NCBI GenBank assembly: GCA_015852425.1
Contig: JAAAIG010000041.1
Location: forward strand, 25,876-89,875
DNA length: 64,000 nucleotides
Direction: 5' to 3'
Origin: Gryganskiella cystojenkinii
Taxonomy: Eukaryota; Mortierellomycota; Mortierellomycetes; Mortierellales; Mortierellaceae
In this document: piece after piece, positions 61,370 to 64,000 of the stretch
Layout: each line of letters opens with the position of its first letter
Position numbering within the stretch: the stretch's first letter is position 1
Translations under genes and position numbers: made by a program
Notes under the pieces: model-generated
Told to the model about the DNA's origin: nothing
The model's database searches: none
Seen by the model: only the letters and a program-made list of their open reading frames with translations

Positions 61370-63741
61370 CTATGGGTTGGACTTTCTATCCAATCGTCTG
61401 TAAGAAAACCAGACGTAGCCGCTCACCAGGATGGCAGGGAATGCAAACGCAAACGAGAGCAAGAAAATTGCAGTCGGCATCACCACCGAAGTCTTTGAAA
61501 ATACCCAACCAAACAGCAACGACGACGTACTCAACGTGATCGTGTCCAGGATACAAATACCTCCCAACGCTTTACCCGTCTGGTGTGTCGGCACAACCGT
61601 CGTGACCAACGATACAAACGATGGTACTGCCACAGAGCCTAGAGACCGAATGAAGGATGCTATAAAAGAAGTCGAGTAAAAAAATGTTAACTGGAGATAG
61701 AGGAGTCCTAGGGAGATAGCAGAGTCAGCAGTCATGGTACTTACTGACGAACAAACTGAACTCGGTCTTGAAAATAGGGACGACGAGGTAGCCGAGCGAA
61801 TAGACGATACTGCCAAAGATGACAAACCACAGGTCGTTCCGGACATTGGCAATAATCTTATTTGCATCCTGCTCTCCCCTTGTCGCCGATTCCGCGGCGG
61901 CATCCTCGGCAAGAAGTGGAGACTCTGCGTTGCCGAGGTGGAGATCAGTGATTTGATCCACTGTGGGAGGTGGTATTAAAGTCTCGTCAGTATGAGTATC
62001 GCTGCTCCTCTTGTCCTGGTCCTCGCTTGCGACCTTTTTCTTGAGTTTCTGAAGAATGGGGAAAATAACGACATAAACCACGAGGGAACAGATGCCGATA
62101 AAAGAATAGTAATAACCGTCCTCAAGGTGCTCCCAACCAAAGACCAAGTTCTATTGGGATGACGGGAGAGAAGAAGATTATCCATGTAAGCGAGCGGTTA
62201 CTCTGGGCAATCCGCACGATGATACGGTACAAAGATGAGAAAATGTCGCTTACAGTAAAAGGGATCAGCAAGGTACTGGAACCAGTGAGCGCAAACTGAA
62301 GTAATCCATAAGCGGCCATCAAAGTCACCAGGGTATATTTGGATGGCAAGACTTCTGTCTCCTGTACCCGCGAATCGATCCTGCCTGGCAAGAACAACAA
62401 CAAGGGATCCAGGGCCTCCAAGACGTTCTTTTTGATTGTTTCCAACAGAGGCGTGTTCTTCCCCTTGTTGTTCACAACGACTACTTCGGGTTTCTGAGGT
62501 CTGGTGGATCGAAACTCCTTCGGAAGCGACTCTGGCAAGATTAAAGCATAAAATGTCAAAAAGATCAAGGTCGCGACCGAGAGTACGACTGCTGAACTAG
62601 TCTGACCAGTCCATTCGATCAACCATCCTCCCAGCGCCGGTCCGAAAATGATACCCACGGACAGGGGAGTCATCACTAATCCGATGGAGAGACTCCTTCC
62701 CTCTGCCGGTGTGCAGTCAGCTATCATGAGTATCAAAAAAAAATTGGGAGCGGGAAAGAGCGTTAATTTTTTTTTTCTTTTCTGTTAATGTTGCTGTTCA
62801 TTATTCGTCGGCGATATCGACATGCAAGTTGATGGATTAATCTTTACCGATATATGCGTTCATGGCTGGCTCCAAAAGAAGACCACCACCTGTCAAGCCC
62901 ATCATGAGTGCGTCCGCATAAAGGATCCCGACCCCGAGGTTCACGCCCGGTCTGGACATGTAGACGACCAATGACTGTGTCAGTAGGGCTGGGATCAAGG
63001 TCCAGAAGACCAAGCTCTTGCGTCCATACCGATCCGACATTGAAGTATAGAATCCAATAGTGAAGATTGCTGTTGACAAAGAAAACACAGAAGAGAGTCA
63101 CCATATGCGAGTTAGGGCCTTATATCTATAAACTCTCTTTCGAAAGGGAGGGAGGAGGCTCAAAATTTGCCGCGCTTACCTGTGACATATTTGAGGGATC
63201 GAATCCGACTCAGGACTAAGGCTCCATACGCGAGAACATCGGCTGCACGACACGGGTCCTTCTCCTTGTCCGGATGATCCCCTGCCCTATTCCAGTTTGC
63301 GAAATTGCTGCTGTCGTTATAATTGTCGAAAGGAGAGAAGTTTGACTGCTGTTGAAGTCCCGGGAAAACAGCCGGGATATCCGCATCCTGGAGATGCTCC
63401 TTACAAATGATTTTTATCATGAGTTGTTCCTGGGGTGCCTGACTGAGACCCAAGACAATTGCCAAAAGACAGACAAAGGGTAATAACCATGTCAAGGATG
63501 GCCGCTTGTACCAGGGCTTGGCTGCGATAATCGCCAACCTTCTGGCCTCGTCTAAAACAGGATCTCTTTCAGACTCATGTTCGTTACGATCCCGTTCTGG
63601 TTCTTCTTGGAGGTGGTGTGTGGATGTGGCAGTGTAGGTTCGTTTCCGGGGTTGGTCAAAGTGATCTTGTTCTTGGTCGCCATGACTTGTGTTGGTATAT
63701 AGGAGTGGTTGTCTCTCCGTTTCGTCTACGTGGGTGGTCAT
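61370..63741 (-). CDS. Major facilitator superfamily transporter
   Basis: Five exons on the minus strand (63741-63180, 63069-62848, 62720-62254, 62150-61745, 61659-61370) give about 648 residues. A hydrophilic N-tail of about 80 residues precedes the first membrane segment (LTWLLPFVCLLAIVLGL). A luminal or extracellular loop with NxS sites follows. The MFS motif A is clear (GFYTSMSDRYGRKS), and GLTGGGLLLEPAMNAYIGK and GPALGGWLIEWTG fit TM4-TM5. A charged central loop and six further segments complete about 12 membrane spans. It most resembles the HIAT1/SLC46/tetracycline-efflux-like branch. The substrate cannot be read from the sequence. Confidence 0.88.
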
Positions 63742-64000
63742 TAGTAACGACTAGAAAAGAGGGAGAAGGACGGATGGTGAGAAAAAAAAAAGAAGAAGAG
63801 AAGAGTGACAAGAGGCAGTAAGCCGAAAAGGAAAAAAAAAAAGTAGGCGACAACGGCGCACAAAGTTGAGAACAACATGAACTAATTATTGGCTGGGAGA
63901 ATCAAAAAGGGGTCATTACTTTTATGTAAAGTGGGCTATGTAAGTTCCATGTAACATCTTACATAGAATAGGAGATGACGTCATACCCGTGTCATTTAAT
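63742..64000. other. Right-end intergenic region
   Basis: These 259 bp form the upstream region of the MFS transporter gene. They contain A-rich tracts, and a short partial inverted pattern TTACATAGA/CTATGTAAG appears near 63930-63968. I see no gene. Confidence 0.4.

Overview
This 64 kb window is eukaryotic and almost certainly from a fungus. Protein-coding genes are intron-rich, with mostly short GT-AG introns of about 50-300 bp, and they encode fungal-type orthologues such as Itc1, Cbk1/NDR, an SreA/Fep1-type GATA factor, a DPBB cell-wall protein and threonine synthase. Low-complexity Ser/Gln/His-rich protein regions, a tandem NLR-like leucine-rich-repeat gene and an alkylglycerol monooxygenase together suggest an early-diverging lineage of the Mortierella kind. 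That placement is an inference from gene content; no rRNA or other marker is present. I see no tRNA, rRNA, CRISPR array or intact transposon. One 46-base run of N lies inside an intron at 23691-23736.

I support 23 protein-coding genes, and the exon joins proposed here keep the reading frame. From left to right: a TBC Rab-GAP (829-5200, +); threonine synthase (7302-5402, -); a secreted protein with two DPBB domains (8681-7824, -); a DUF1771/Smr protein (10264-11166, +); a FYVE-SAP-RING ubiquitin ligase of the CARP/RNF34 type (11615-13606, +); an RBBP4/Msi1 WD40 histone chaperone (13775-15737, +); an F-box protein (16136-18565, +); EMC6 (19179-18844, -); an ALYREF/Yra1 mRNA export factor (19734-21045, +); a RING-CH (MARCH) membrane ligase (22227-24002, +); an Itc1/ACF1-type remodeller subunit (28133-24317, -); histone H1 (29170-30473, +); EB1/Mal3 (30989-32586, +); and the GTPase DRG1/Rbg1 (32882-35168, +).

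The right half holds a Kelch-repeat single-pass membrane protein (35993-38098, +), an NDR/Cbk1 kinase (41570-38409, -), a BSD-domain protein (42326-43882, +), an alkylglycerol monooxygenase (45988-44091, -), an F-box/LRR protein with an exact 28-residue repeat array (48274-47045, -), a class II (bacterial-type) HMG-CoA reductase with a long fungal extension (49712-53073, +), an iron-responsive GATA repressor (58522-53616, -), a SAP-like nuclear protein (61118-59385, -) and an MFS transporter (63741-61370, -).

Most genes are unrelated housekeeping genes, and several neighbours are closely packed convergent pairs. Three chromatin genes (RBBP4, Itc1, H1) sit within 17 kb, and Itc1 and H1 share one divergent intergenic region carrying MCB-like CGCG motifs. 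The most unusual item is the HMG-CoA reductase. It carries the class II catalytic set and no membrane anchor, yet it is interrupted by introns and low-complexity insertions, which points to an ancient transfer from bacteria now domesticated in a fungal genome.
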